DNA of 60,910 nucleotides from Gammaproteobacteria bacterium (GTDB lineage: Bacteria; Pseudomonadota; Gammaproteobacteria; Chromatiales; Chromatiaceae): the NCBI GenBank assembly GCA_030065815.1, contig JASJCU010000010.1, forward strand, positions 1 to 60,910, read 5' to 3'. The position numbers and the translations under genes are program-made. Below are positions 41,460 to 51,316 of the stretch, piece after piece. The notes under the pieces were generated by a model. The model made no database searches. It worked only from the letters and a program-made list of their open reading frames with translations, and had not been told where the DNA came from. Each line of letters opens with the position of its first letter. Position 1 is the first letter of the stretch.

Positions 41460-44400
41460 CTACAGTCCCAGCTCCTGCCAGCGTTTGCGGATCCGCGTGA
41501 CCGACACCGGCTGTGGCGTCTTCAACTGCTGTGCGAACAGCGAGACGCGCAGCTCTTCGAGCAGCCAGCGGATCTCGTCGAGACGCGGATCGACGCTGCC
41601 CTGCTCGCGGGCCCGCGCCGCGCGCCGCCGCCAGTCGGCGAGCAGATCCGCCATCTCGTCCATGCGTTGCCGGTCGCGCGCTGCGGCACTGTGCAGTTTT
41701 TCCAGGCGCAGCGACATCGCGCGCAGGTAACGCGGATACTGGGCCAGGCGCTGCCAGTCGACGTCGTGCAGAAACCCCCGATACAGCAGACCATCGAGCT
41801 GCTGCCTGACGTCGTCGACCGATGGCTGCCAATTCTTCTGTGTGAGTGTCGCCACTGTCGCACGCAGCGCATGCGCGGCGGCGAGAATCGCCGCGACGCG
41901 CTCGCTGATCTCGAGCAGCGCCGGACCGAGGCGTGCGCGACCGGCGGCGCGACAGGCCTCGAAGGCATCGCGGTCGCGGACCTGCCACGGCTCGTCGACG
42001 AAGGCGCGCGCGAACGCGAGCAGTAGCAGGTCGTCGAGCAGGTCGGGCGGCTCGTCACGACCGTCGGGCGGCCCGGCCACGTTGGCATAGTGCAGACGCA
42101 TCTGCTGCAGGCCGCGGACGCTCTTTTTCAGCGTCCGCGCCGCCTTGGCCTCGCGCAGCATCAACAGCCGCAGCACGCCGTGGCGATGCGCACGCTGTGC
42201 CGCGGCCAGGCCGTCGAGCAGGCGCACCTCGACATGGCTGCCACAGTCGACCAGCGCCGGGAAGGCGCGAACCTGCAGGCGACCGGCACGCTGCGTGACC
42301 GTCTCCGGCAGCGCATCGCAGGTCCAGTCGACGAGCCGCAGCGAGCGCTCCGCGGACGCCGCATCGCCACCGGGTGCGTGCAGCGCCCGCGCCCGACCGG
42401 CGTGCGCCTGCTGCAGTGCGGCGAGGTCGCGCGAGACCGCGACCGGGCTGCGCAGATCGTCGTCGAGCACGCGTATGCGCAACCGCAGGTGCTCGGGCAG
42501 CTGCTCCGGCTGCCACGCGTCTTCGGGCACGGCGACGTCGGCGATCTGTCGCAGCGCCGCGCCGAGCACCTGGATCAGCGGTGCGTCGGACGCCGGCAGC
42601 GCCTGCAGGCAGCGCTCGGCATAGTCCGGGATCGGTACCAGCCGGCGACGGATCGCCTTCGGCAGGCCCTTCAACAACAGCGTGATCTTCTCGCGCAGCA
42701 GGCCGGGCACAACGCGGTCGACGAGGCCCGGTGTCAGCTGACCGAGCATGCCGACCGGCACCAGCAGGGTCACACCGTCGTCGGGCTCGCCCGGCGCGAA
42801 ATGGTAGCGCAGCGGCAAGCGCGTGCCGTCGAGTTCGAGATGATCCGGGAACTGCGCAATCCACTCGCTGTCGACGTCGCCGCGCTGCAGGTCCTCGCGG
42901 CGCATGTGCAACAGCTTGGCGCGCGCCTTCGGCAGCCCGCGCAGCCAGGTCTCGAGCGCGACGACGCTGTAGACGTCGTCCGGGACGCGGCTGGCGTAGA
43001 ACGCGTGGATGCGTTCTTCGTCGACCAGCAGATCGCGACGCCGCGACTTGGCCTCGATGTCGCGCAGGTCGGCGATCAGCTCGCGGTTGTGGCGCCAGAA
43101 CGGTGCCCGCGTGTGCATGTCGCCCTCGGTCAGACCGTGACGCAGAAACAGCTCGCGCGATGTGACCGGATCGATGCGCCCGAAGTTGACCCGGCGCCGC
43201 GGCACGATCGTCAGGCCGTACAGCGTGACCTTCTCGTCGGCCGCGACCTGGCCCTTGCGGCCCTGCCAGCGCGGCGACGAGTAGCTGTGCTTGACCAGGT
43301 GGCCGGCCAGCGGTTCGATCCACTCCGGCTCTATCGCGGCGACGCCGCGCGCGTAGAGCCTGGTCGTCTCGACCAGTTCGGCGGCCATGACCCACTTCGG
43401 CGACTTCGCGAACAGCCCCGAACCCGGGAAGATGAAGAAATGGCGGTTACGGGCGCCGATGTAGTCGCGGCTGTCGCCCTGGCTGCGCATGCCGACGTGG
43501 CTGAGCAGGCCGCTGAGCAGGGCGCGATGCAGCGTCGCGTAGTCGGCGTCGCGCTGGTTGTCGCGGTAGCCGAGCTCGTGCATCTGCACGCGCAGCTGCA
43601 CCTGCACGTCGTGCCACTCGCGCACCCGGCTCGGCGACAGGAAGTGCTGCCGACACAGGCGCTCGAACTTGCGTCGGGTCAGGTGCCTGCGATTGTCCTC
43701 GAGGAAGCGCCACAGGTTCAGCCAGGCGACAAAATCGGACCGTTCATCGCCGAACTGGGCATGCGCCTCGTCGGCCTCCTGGCGCTTTTCCGCCGGGCGT
43801 TCACGCGGGTCCTGGGCAGACAGCGCGGCGGCGATCACGACCACCTCGCGCAGGCATCCGCCGTGCGCCGCGGCAACCAGCATGCGGCCGATGCGCGGGT
43901 CGACTGGCAGGCGCGCCAGGCCGCGGCCGAGCTTCGTGACCTTGTGACGTCGATCGACGGCGGCCAGTTCCTCGAGCAGCTTGTAGCCATCCCGGATCAG
44001 GCGATCGTCCGGCGGATCGACAAACGGGAACGCGGCGATGTCGCCGAAGCCCAGCGTCGCCATCTGCAGGATCACGGCGGCGAGGTTGGTGCGCTGGATC
44101 TCCGGTTCGGTGTACACGGCTCGCGCGGCGAAGTCGTCTTCGTCGTAGAGGCGGATGCAGATGCCGTCGGCGACCCGGCCGCAACGCCCCTTGCGCTGCT
44201 CGGCACTGGCTTGCGAGATCCGCTCGACCGGCAGGCGCTGGATCTTGCTGCGTGCGCTGTAGCGGCTGATGCGGGCGAAGCCGGCATCGACCACGTAGCG
44301 GATGCCCGGTACCGTCAGCGAGGTCTCGGCGACATTGGTCGCCAGCACGATGTGCCGCCGCCCGCTCGGCGCGAACACCCGCGCCTGCTCGGTCGGGCTC

Positions 44401-45389
44401 AGCCGGGCATACAACGGTATGACCTCGCTGTGCAGCATCTTGTGTTTGCGCAGCGTCTCCGCGGTCTCACGGATCTCGCGCTCACCGGACAGGAACACCA
44501 GGATGTCGCCGTGGCCTTCGACGCCGAGCTCGTCGATGGCATCGACGATCGCCTGCTGCATCGCCTCGTCGCGTTCGCCGGCGCCCGGATCCCCGGGCGG
44601 TCGGTAACGGACCTCGACCGGGTAGGTACGGCCCGACACCTCGATGACGGGCGCATCGGCGAAGTGCCGCGAGAAGCGCTGCGGATCGATCGTCGCCGAC
44701 GTGATGATCACCTTGAGGTCCGGGCGCCGCGGCAACAGCCGGCGCAGGTAACCGAGCAAGAAGTCGATGTTCAGGCTGCGTTCGTGGGCCTCGTCGATGA
44801 TCAGCGTGTCGTAGTCACGCAGGTCGCGGTCGCTGCGGATCTCGGCCAGCAGGATGCCGTCGGTCATCAGCTTGACGTGGGTCCGCTCTCCGACGTGGTC
44901 GCGGAAACGCACCTTGTAACCGACACTGCCGCCGACCTCCTCGCCGAGTTCGCCGGCGATACGCACCGCCAGGCTGCGTGCCGCGATGCGCCGCGGCTGG
45001 GTATGGCCGATATGGCCGAACACGCCGCGCCCGAGATCGAGGCAGATCTTCGGCAGCTGCGTCGACTTGCCGGAGCCGGTCTCGCCGCACAGCACGATGA
45101 CCTGGTGGTCGCGGATCAGCGCGCGGATCTCGTCGACGCGTTCGCTGATCGGCAGTTCGGCCGGAAAGGCCGGTCGCGGCAGCGCCGCGGCGCGCTGCTG
45201 CGCGGCAGCGCGCGAGCGCTCGATCTGCTGGACCAGCGCCAGCCAGTCGGCGCTGGCCGCGTCGCCGGCGGCGAGCCGGCCCAGGCGACCCGCCAGCCGT
45301 GCTCGATCGCGCAGCAGGCATGCGTCGATTTCGCGGCGCAGCTGCGCCGGATCGGGAAAGGGGCTCGGCGTCGACATCGGGGCCGCCAT
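41460..45389 (-). CDS. hrpA: DEAH-box ATP-dependent RNA helicase HrpA
   Basis: A 1309-residue protein, the length of E. coli HrpA. Walker A GETGSGKST is at 102-110, the DEAH box at 199-202 (LIIDEAHERSLN), motif III is SATID, and motif VI is QRKGRCGR-type (EQRKGRCGRVADG). The helicase-associated HA2/OB-fold and the long DUF3418 C-terminal part (to RIRKRWQEL) complete the architecture. HrpA acts in mRNA processing and in ribosome rescue after stalling collisions. The start is either 45389 or 45377; neither has a strong ribosome-binding site. Longer upstream readings are Arg-rich non-coding sequence. Confidence 0.95.
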   Translation of the reverse strand: MAAPMSTPSPFPDPAQLRREIDACLLRDRARLAGRLGRLAAGDAASADWLALVQQIERSRAAAQQRAAALPRPAFPAELPISERVDEIRALIRDHQVIVLCGETGSGKSTQLPKICLDLGRGVFGHIGHTQPRRIAARSLAVRIAGELGEEVGGSVGYKVRFRDHVGERTHVKLMTDGILLAEIRSDRDLRDYDTLIIDEAHERSLNIDFLLGYLRRLLPRRPDLKVIITSATIDPQRFSRHFADAPVIEVSGRTYPVEVRYRPPGDPGAGERDEAMQQAIVDAIDELGVEGHGDILVFLSGEREIRETAETLRKHKMLHSEVIPLYARLSPTEQARVFAPSGRRHIVLATNVAETSLTVPGIRYVVDAGFARISRYSARSKIQRLPVERISQASAEQRKGRCGRVADGICIRLYDEDDFAARAVYTEPEIQRTNLAAVILQMATLGFGDIAAFPFVDPPDDRLIRDGYKLLEELAAVDRRHKVTKLGRGLARLPVDPRIGRMLVAAAHGGCLREVVVIAAALSAQDPRERPAEKRQEADEAHAQFGDERSDFVAWLNLWRFLEDNRRHLTRRKFERLCRQHFLSPSRVREWHDVQVQLRVQMHELGYRDNQRDADYATLHRALLSGLLSHVGMRSQGDSRDYIGARNRHFFIFPGSGLFAKSPKWVMAAELVETTRLYARGVAAIEPEWIEPLAGHLVKHSYSSPRWQGRKGQVAADEKVTLYGLTIVPRRRVNFGRIDPVTSRELFLRHGLTEGDMHTRAPFWRHNRELIADLRDIEAKSRRRDLLVDEERIHAFYASRVPDDVYSVVALETWLRGLPKARAKLLHMRREDLQRGDVDSEWIAQFPDHLELDGTRLPLRYHFAPGEPDDGVTLLVPVGMLGQLTPGLVDRVVPGLLREKITLLLKGLPKAIRRRLVPIPDYAERCLQALPASDAPLIQVLGAALRQIADVAVPEDAWQPEQLPEHLRLRIRVLDDDLRSPVAVSRDLAALQQAHAGRARALHAPGGDAASAERSLRLVDWTCDALPETVTQRAGRLQVRAFPALVDCGSHVEVRLLDGLAAAQRAHRHGVLRLLMLREAKAARTLKKSVRGLQQMRLHYANVAGPPDGRDEPPDLLDDLLLLAFARAFVDEPWQVRDRDAFEACRAAGRARLGPALLEISERVAAILAAAHALRATVATLTQKNWQPSVDDVRQQLDGLLYRGFLHDVDWQRLAQYPRYLRAMSLRLEKLHSAAARDRQRMDEMADLLADWRRRAARAREQGSVDPRLDEIRWLLEELRVSLFAQQLKTPQPVSVTRIRKRWQELGL

Positions 45390-45849
45390 TGTCGTCAGCC
45401 GGCGCCGGGGCGACAAGGGGTGCCGGACACGACGCGACCGGTGCGCCTGATGTCGGCCGCAGCGCCGAGCAGGACGAACCCATGGCCACGGCGCTCGGCC
45501 GTCGACGCAGCCGCCGGCCGAGAGCGCCGACCGCCTTGCCTGCGCCGGTGGCAGCACCCAGCGGCACGCCGCAGGGCCGGAACGGCCGGACACGCGATCA
45601 CGCCTCGTGTCACAGCGCCGACTGGCTCGCCGGTGATCCCGCGGACCGCCGGAGACCACGATTCACCGACTGCCCAGGAAAGTCATGACTGAAATGCGAA
45701 TACGCTTCACGAAGTCGGCGCAAACGCGCCGTGATGGCTCGCCCGCGGTAAAGGTTGCGCAGGCGCCGCCACTAGTAAGAAAGGAGCGAAGGGACGATCG
45801 CACGTTCCTGCCGGGGTCGTGGAACGATCCGACAACACGCAGCGACTGG
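45390..45849. other. Divergent intergenic region between hrpA and the GGDEF-EAL gene
   Basis: About 460 bp with no convincing gene. It must hold both promoters. From 45685 an open frame joins the GGDEF-EAL gene in phase and has AGGA upstream, but its codons (ATA, CTA, AGA, AGG, GTA, CGA) are unlike the rest of the gene, so I read it as leader. A hairpin GGCGC-AAAC-GCGCC lies at 45717-45730. Confidence 0.4.
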
Positions 45850-47889
45850 ATGCAGACCATAAAACAGCCGACAGCCAGCAATCCCCCAACGCGTCCCTAC
45901 GACGCACGGGTCATCACGTCGATCGGTTTCGCGATCGTCGTCGGCATGCTGCTGCTGTCGGTTCTATCCGGCTACCACACGATCAACCGCCACAACGAGT
46001 CACTGGCGCTGATGGTGCGCGCCGCCGGCGTGAAGACGACACTGGCATACACGATGCGCGAGTCTACCCAGGGGCGCATCGACAGTCTGCGGCGCATGGC
46101 CCGGCAGATCGATCCATTCGATCGCGATGAAGAGAAGATGCGCTTCTACGCCCATGCCGGCAAGTATCTCCGCGCACGGCAGATTCTGCTTCAGAACCTG
46201 CAGACCGATCGCGAACGGCAGAACATCGAGCACCTCGACGCCACGGCGGCGACCGTCGGCGGCGCCGACGCCCGCACGCTCGACGCCTTGTTCGACGACC
46301 ACTCGCCGACGTCGCTGGTCGACGACGCGGTACAGGAATCGATCGACGGCCACCTCGCGTCGCTGGGCGCCCTCGATACGATGGTGCGCACGATCCACCG
46401 GACCACCCAGGACCAGATCGACAGCGCCGGCCGCGACTTCCACCGCACGATCCTGGTCACGATGGTGACCGGCATCGGCGCATTCACGATCGCGGTTGGC
46501 ATCGCCGTGTTCGTCTTCATCAACGCCCGCGCTCGCAGCCGTTGGCTGTCGCATCATGCAGCGCACGACGGACTGACCGACCTGCTCAACCGCCAGGCCT
46601 TCGAAGCGGCGTTGCGGCTGACACTGGAACACTCGGCGTATTCGTCGGCACACCATGCCGTCGTGATGTTCGACCTCGACCGCTTCAAGCTCGTCAACGA
46701 CAGCTGCGGCCACCCCGCCGGCGACGCATTGCTCAAGGAGCTGTCGCAGGAACTGCTTGCCTGTCTACGGTCGGCGGACGTACTGGCGCGTATCGGCGGC
46801 GACGAGTTCGGGGTCCTGCTGCGCTACACGCGCCCCGAAGACGCCGAAACCGTCGCAGAGAAGATCCGCGCGGCCGTCGAAGGATTCAGCTTCCTCCACA
46901 ACAGCCAGACGTTCCACGTCCAGGCCAGCATCGGTCTGGTGTCGTTCGGAGACCAGCCGGTCACGCTCGAAGAGCTGATGAGCGCCGCCGACGCGTGCTG
47001 CTATTCGGCGAAGGTCGAAGGCGGCAACCGGGTGCATCAACCGACGACCAGTTTCGAGAATACCGGGCGACGCAGCGGCGAAATGCGCTGGGTCATGCGC
47101 ATCTCCGACGCGATCCAGAACGACGGCTTCGTGTTGTTCGGCCAGATCATCAAGCCGCTGCACCGCGAACTCGACGACGGGCGCCTGACCCTGGAGGTGC
47201 TGCTGCGCATGCGCGACGAGGGCGGTTTGGGACTGATTCCGCCGGGTCAGTTCCTGCCAGCCGCCGAACGCTACGGCCTGGTACCGGACATCGACCGCTG
47301 GGTGGTACGCCACACGCTCGACTGGCTGGCCGGGCTGGGCAAGATCGCCGCGCAGATGCGCGTCAACATCAACATCTGCGGAACGGCGGCCTCCGACCCG
47401 CAGTTCCACAGCTACGTGCGCGAGTGCATCCACAAGACCGGCGTACCACCGACGTCACTGTGCTTCGAGATCACCGAATCCATTGCGATCAGCAACCTGG
47501 CCAATGCCGCGGCCTTCATCGACGCCCTGCGCGATCTCGGATGCCTGTTCGCACTCGACGATTTCGGCAGCGGCCTGTCGTCGTTCAACCAGCTGCGCAA
47601 CCTCAAGGTCGACTACCTGAAGATCGACGGAAGCTTCATCCAGAACGTCGATCGCGATCCGATCAACCGCGCAATGGTCGAATCGATCAACGCGATCGGT
47701 AAAAAGCTCGGCAAGCGTACGGTCGCCGAGTACGTCGAGAACGACCGCATCATGCGGATCCTTCAGGAGATCGATGTCGACTTCGCGCAGGGCTTCGGTC
47801 TGCACAAACCGGAACCGTTGAGCAACATTGAACAGACGATCGTCGCGGCCGACGGTGAACAGGGCGCGAACGACTCGATCGTGGCCTGA
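45850..47889 (+). CDS. Membrane-bound GGDEF-EAL protein (c-di-GMP turnover)
   Basis: A 679-residue protein. A first membrane helix (VITSIGFAIVVGMLLLSVL) precedes a helical periplasmic sensor of about 160 residues, then a second helix (TMVTGIGAFTIAVGIAVFVF), a GGDEF domain with intact RIGGDEFG near 314-320 and a C-terminal EAL domain. EAL residues are largely kept: EVLLR instead of EALLR, ICG with the Asn before it, EITES, DDFGSGLSSF, LKIDGSFI, Glu in AEYVE and DFAQGFG. Both cyclase and phosphodiesterase activity are possible. The start is uncertain; 45685 would add 55 residues with atypical codons. Confidence 0.88.
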   Translation: MQTIKQPTASNPPTRPYDARVITSIGFAIVVGMLLLSVLSGYHTINRHNESLALMVRAAGVKTTLAYTMRESTQGRIDSLRRMARQIDPFDRDEEKMRFYAHAGKYLRARQILLQNLQTDRERQNIEHLDATAATVGGADARTLDALFDDHSPTSLVDDAVQESIDGHLASLGALDTMVRTIHRTTQDQIDSAGRDFHRTILVTMVTGIGAFTIAVGIAVFVFINARARSRWLSHHAAHDGLTDLLNRQAFEAALRLTLEHSAYSSAHHAVVMFDLDRFKLVNDSCGHPAGDALLKELSQELLACLRSADVLARIGGDEFGVLLRYTRPEDAETVAEKIRAAVEGFSFLHNSQTFHVQASIGLVSFGDQPVTLEELMSAADACCYSAKVEGGNRVHQPTTSFENTGRRSGEMRWVMRISDAIQNDGFVLFGQIIKPLHRELDDGRLTLEVLLRMRDEGGLGLIPPGQFLPAAERYGLVPDIDRWVVRHTLDWLAGLGKIAAQMRVNINICGTAASDPQFHSYVRECIHKTGVPPTSLCFEITESIAISNLANAAAFIDALRDLGCLFALDDFGSGLSSFNQLRNLKVDYLKIDGSFIQNVDRDPINRAMVESINAIGKKLGKRTVAEYVENDRIMRILQEIDVDFAQGFGLHKPEPLSNIEQTIVAADGEQGANDSIVA

Positions 47890-47907
47890 CCGGCCGGCGG
47901 CGTGGGG

Positions 47908-49308
47908 TCAGTGGCCGGTGCCCTTGAGCGCCGCGACCATACCCTCGATCGTATCCTTTGCGTCACCGAAGATCAGCGAGGTGTTTTGCTGATAGAACAG
48001 CAGGTTGTCGACACCCGAGTAGCCTGGGTTCATCGACCGCTTGAGGAAGTAGACCTGCTTCGACCTGCCGGCCTCGAGGATCGGCATGCCATAGATCGGG
48101 CTCGATGTATCGTCCTTGGCCGCCGGGTTGACGACGTCGTTGGCGCCGACCACCAGTGTTACGTCGGTCGAGGCGAACTCCGGGTTGATCTCGTCCATTT
48201 CGAGCACGTGGTCGTAGGGGATATCGGCCTCGGCGAGCAGCACGTTCATGTGGCCGGGCATGCGGCCGGCGACCGGATGGACCCCGAATTTGACCTCGAC
48301 GCCGTTGGCCTCGAGCAGTTCCATCATCTCTTTCAGCGCGTGCTGGGCCTGGGCGACGGCCATGCCGTACCCGGGTACGACGATCACGCGGTTGGCGTCC
48401 TCCATCCAGTACACCGCATCCTCGACCGACGCCGATCTGATGCCCTTCTCCATCGCCGTGGCACCGGCGCTCTGCGCTGCGCCGCCGTCGCTGCCGAAAC
48501 CGCCGAACACGACGTTGATGATCGAGCGGTTCATCGCGCGGCACATGATGTAGGACAGGATCGCGCCAGAGAAACCGACCAGCGCACCGACGATGATCAG
48601 CAGGTTGTTCTGCAGCGTGAAGCCGGTCGCCGCCGCGGCCCAGCCCGAGTAGCTGTTGAGCATCGAGATGATGACCGGCATGTCCGCGCCACCGATCGGG
48701 ATGATCAGCGTGACGCCGAGGACCAGTGCGAGCAAGGTCATCAGCGCCAGCGACACGACGCTGCCGGTCATCGCAAAGTGAACGCCGAGCGCGATCGTGA
48801 TCACGGCGATCGCGGCATTCAGCTGGTGCTGCAGCGCGAACTTGACCGGCTTGCCCGAGATCAGGCCCTGCAGCTTGCCGAACGCAATCACCGAACCGGT
48901 GAACGTGATCGCGCCGATGATCGCGCCGGCCGACAGTTCGCCCATCAGCACCGCATTTAGCAGGCCGGCGTCGCGCTTGTTCAGGAAGGTGCCGATCGCG
49001 ACCAGCACGGCGGCGAGGCCGACGAAGCTGTGCAGCGCGGCGACCAGCTGCGGCATTGCCGTCATCTGGATGCGCATCGCGACGACGATGCCGATCACGG
49101 CGCCGACCACGACGCCGACGATGATGAAACCGTAGGATTGCACCTCGCTGCCGAGCAGCGTTGCGACGATCGCGATCGCCATGCCGGCCATGCCGAGGTA
49201 ACTGCCGCGGCGCGCCGATGCCGGATGGGTCAGGCCTTTCAGCGACAGGATGAACAGGACGGCCGAGACCAGGTAGGCGATGGCCTGTGCGTTGGCGGAG
49301 ATCTGCAT
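47908..49308 (-). CDS. pntB: Proton-translocating NAD(P) transhydrogenase subunit beta
   Basis: The 466-residue product has about nine membrane helices in its first 260 residues (SAVLFILSLKGLTHP; GGADMPVIISMLNSYSGWAAAATGF), then the NADP-binding domain III with VPGYGMAVAQAQHAL, HPVAGRMPGHMNVLLAEA and VGANDVVNPAA. Together with the two alpha-subunit genes upstream it couples NADH-to-NADPH hydride transfer to proton movement. Last gene of the operon, 11 bp after pntAB; convergent to the GGDEF-EAL gene. Confidence 0.97.
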   Translation of the reverse strand: MQISANAQAIAYLVSAVLFILSLKGLTHPASARRGSYLGMAGMAIAIVATLLGSEVQSYGFIIVGVVVGAVIGIVVAMRIQMTAMPQLVAALHSFVGLAAVLVAIGTFLNKRDAGLLNAVLMGELSAGAIIGAITFTGSVIAFGKLQGLISGKPVKFALQHQLNAAIAVITIALGVHFAMTGSVVSLALMTLLALVLGVTLIIPIGGADMPVIISMLNSYSGWAAAATGFTLQNNLLIIVGALVGFSGAILSYIMCRAMNRSIINVVFGGFGSDGGAAQSAGATAMEKGIRSASVEDAVYWMEDANRVIVVPGYGMAVAQAQHALKEMMELLEANGVEVKFGVHPVAGRMPGHMNVLLAEADIPYDHVLEMDEINPEFASTDVTLVVGANDVVNPAAKDDTSSPIYGMPILEAGRSKQVYFLKRSMNPGYSGVDNLLFYQQNTSLIFGDAKDTIEGMVAALKGTGH

Positions 49309-49319
49309 GCGTCAGCGCC

Positions 49320-49607
49320 TCACTTGTCCTTCTTCTTGAACATCGCCAACATCCGGTTGGTCACCAGGAACCCGCCGAACACGTTGATCGATGCCAGCAA
49401 CACGGCGAAAAAACCGGTGATCTCGGCGAATGTGCCGGCCGATTCGAGGCCGGCGACGAGCAACGCACCGACGATGACGATGCCCGATATCGCATTGGTC
49501 AGCGCCACCAGCGGCGTGTGCAGCGACGGCGTGACGCCCCAGATCACCCAGTAGCCGATGAAACAGGCCAATACGAAAACATAGAGCGCTACGAGTGTGT
49601 CCGGCAT
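49320..49607 (-). CDS. pntAB: NAD(P) transhydrogenase subunit alpha, membrane part
   Basis: A 95-residue protein with three membrane helices ([47 protein letters not shown]) and a lysine-rich end. It equals the C-terminal membrane part of E. coli PntA, here as a separate gene, as in Rhodospirillum. The NAD-binding part is encoded 36 bp upstream. Confidence 0.95.
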   Translation of the reverse strand: MPDTLVALYVFVLACFIGYWVIWGVTPSLHTPLVALTNAISGIVIVGALLVAGLESAGTFAEITGFFAVLLASINVFGGFLVTNRMLAMFKKKDK

Positions 49608-49643
49608 GGCCGTGTCCTCAGGTCAGATGCGGTGGGATTCGGT

Positions 49644-50744
49644 TCAGGCGTTGCGTGCACGCAGCTGCGCATCACGGGTGATCTCGTCGTCGTCGAGATC
49701 CTTGATGCGGACAACGTCATCGCCGCGGTCGAGCACGATGTCCAGCAGGTTGGCGACGTTTCTCGCGTAGAAGCTGCTCGCGTCGGTCGGCATCATCGCC
49801 GGGTAGTTGGTGTGACCGACCAGGACCACACCATGCTTGACGACGACCCGTCCGGCCTCGGTCAGCGGGCAGTTGCCGCCGGTCGCGGCAGCGAGGTCGA
49901 CGATCACCGACCCAGCGCGCATGCGCTCGACGACGTCCGCGGTGATCAGGGTCGGCGCCGGACGGCACGGGATCAGCGCCGTCGTGATGATGATGTGCGC
50001 CTTGGCGAGTTCGTCGGCGAGCAGGGCCTGTTGCCGTGCCTTGCCCTCGTCCGACAGTTCCTTGGCATAGCCGCCCTCGCCGGCGCCGCCCTCGCCGATG
50101 TCGAGCACGATCGCCTTGGCGCCGAGCGACTCGATCTGCTCGCGCGTCTCGGGGCGCACGTCGTAGGCATACACGTCGCCGCCGAGCCGACGAGCGGTCG
50201 CGATCGCCTGTAGTCCGGCGACCCCGGCGCCGAGCACGACGATCCGCGCCGGTTTGGCCGATCCGGCCGACGTCATCATCAACGGCACGAAGCGGCCGAA
50301 GTGATTGACCGCCTCGACCACGGCGCGGTAGCCGGCGATGTTGCTCTGCGACGACAGCGCATCCATCGACTGTGCGCGCGAGATCCGTGGGATACGCTCG
50401 ACGGACAGCACCGTGATCCCTTTGGCGTGCATCGCCGTGATCACCGGGTCCTCGTCACAGGTCTCGGCATGGCCGACGAACAGGGCACCGTCGCGCATCG
50501 CCGCGACGTCATCGGCGGACGGCTTGCGCACCGTGGCGACGATATCGCTGGCCAGCGCGGTCGCCCGGTCGGTCAGGGTCGCGCCCGCCTCGGTATAGGC
50601 GTCATCGCCGAAGTGCGCGTGCTGGCCGGCGCCGCGCTCGATCAGCACCTCGAGCCCGCCGGCGACCAGTTTCTTGGCAATTTCGGGCGTTGTCGCGACC
50701 CGCGACTCGCCGTCGACAGACTCCTTGGGGATCCCGAGCTTCAT
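49644..50744 (-). CDS. pntAA: NAD(P) transhydrogenase subunit alpha, NAD-binding part
   Basis: The 366-residue soluble domain I binds NAD(H). GIPKESVDGESRVATTP starts the alanine dehydrogenase/PntA fold; RAQSMDALSSQSNIAGYRAV is the classical PNT signature, and VVLGAGVAGLQAIATARRLG the dinucleotide loop. PAMMPTDASSFYARN closes the domain. First gene of a three-gene operon with pntAB and pntB, as is usual where PntA is split. Confidence 0.97.
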   Translation of the reverse strand: MKLGIPKESVDGESRVATTPEIAKKLVAGGLEVLIERGAGQHAHFGDDAYTEAGATLTDRATALASDIVATVRKPSADDVAAMRDGALFVGHAETCDEDPVITAMHAKGITVLSVERIPRISRAQSMDALSSQSNIAGYRAVVEAVNHFGRFVPLMMTSAGSAKPARIVVLGAGVAGLQAIATARRLGGDVYAYDVRPETREQIESLGAKAIVLDIGEGGAGEGGYAKELSDEGKARQQALLADELAKAHIIITTALIPCRPAPTLITADVVERMRAGSVIVDLAAATGGNCPLTEAGRVVVKHGVVLVGHTNYPAMMPTDASSFYARNVANLLDIVLDRGDDVVRIKDLDDDEITRDAQLRARNA

Positions 50745-51016
50745 GGACCTGGCTCAATACTCCGTGCACCGCGTCGAAACAGCGCGGCATTATCGTTCGA
50801 ACACCTGTGGCGGTCAAAATCCGTGATGGGCCTTGCGCGACCTGCTGTCTTGCGCGGCACCGTCGTGACCGTGGCGCGCGGCATCGCCGTCCAACGCAAA
50901 CCGGCGCCGGTGCAGTCGGTCGCTGCTCGACGACGGAAACGCTGTCAGCGAGTTTTACAGCAGTGCCGGCGACGCTCACATTGGACAATGATAAGGCACT
51001 GTTTTACCATGTCTTT
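50745..51016. other. Upstream region of pntAA with no gene seen
   Basis: This part of the 572-bp stretch between pntAA and fcl holds no convincing coding sequence; short open frames lack codon bias and ribosome-binding sites. It should contain the pnt promoter on the minus strand, but I could not place it. On the plus strand TTGGAC at 50981-50986 and TACCAT at 51005-51010, 18 bp apart, could be a sigma-70 promoter for the RNA listed next. Confidence 0.4.
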
Positions 51017-51137
51017 CCTGATCTGGCCCGGATTCTGCTTTAGTAGAAACCAAAAACAATAAACAACAAAAAGAACAACACACAACGGGACCCCCGTCAG
51101 GGGCAATTGCAGAGCCGGCGCACGCCGGCTTTTGTTT
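51017..51137 (+). ncRNA. Candidate small RNA with A-rich (ARN) tract and intrinsic terminator
   Basis: Between pntAA and fcl there is RNA-like structure but no gene. A weak hairpin TTCTGC-TTTA-GTAGAA (about 51033-51048) is followed by a 40-base tract almost free of T and G (51046-51086) made of ARN-type triplets, the pattern bound by the distal face of Hfq. Then comes a small CCCC-GTCA-GGGG hairpin and a strong terminator with a T-run. The 5' end is inferred from the possible promoter at 50981-51010. No reading frame fits inside. No Rfam family was recognised. Confidence 0.4.
51113..51137 (+). terminator. Rho-independent terminator
   Basis: AGCCGGCG-CA-CGCCGGCT is a perfect 8-bp inverted repeat followed by TTTGTTT on the plus strand. 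No plus-strand gene ends nearby, which supports a non-coding transcript. On the minus strand the hairpin is not followed by T, so it is not a good terminator for fcl. Confidence 0.75.
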
Positions 51138-51316
51138 GCGTGGCGTGACGGCGCCGACCTGCGCGCATGACAGCCGACCGGGCAGCGCCGGGTCGCGTGA
51201 CCCCGGTCGCGGTCAGCGCACCGCTGCGGCTCGCCGGCTGGCTCGGTTGGCTGGTTCGGTTGGACGGCGCCGCGGCGACGCGTCGCGCGCCGGACCGCGC
51301 AATCCGCGTCGACCGC

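Noticed and set aside
42090-45692. A 1200-codon open frame on the plus strand opposite hrpA
   Set aside because: It is the antisense shadow of a strongly coding GC-rich gene. The product is compositionally odd (Arg, Asp, Gln, Val rich) with no domain, while hrpA on the other strand is certain.
45685-45849. Possible c-di-GMP (GEMM-I) riboswitch before the GGDEF-EAL gene
   Set aside because: GCAAAC is present, but the conserved ACGCAAAGC core and the closing stems of GEMM-I are not found, so the riboswitch call is not supported.
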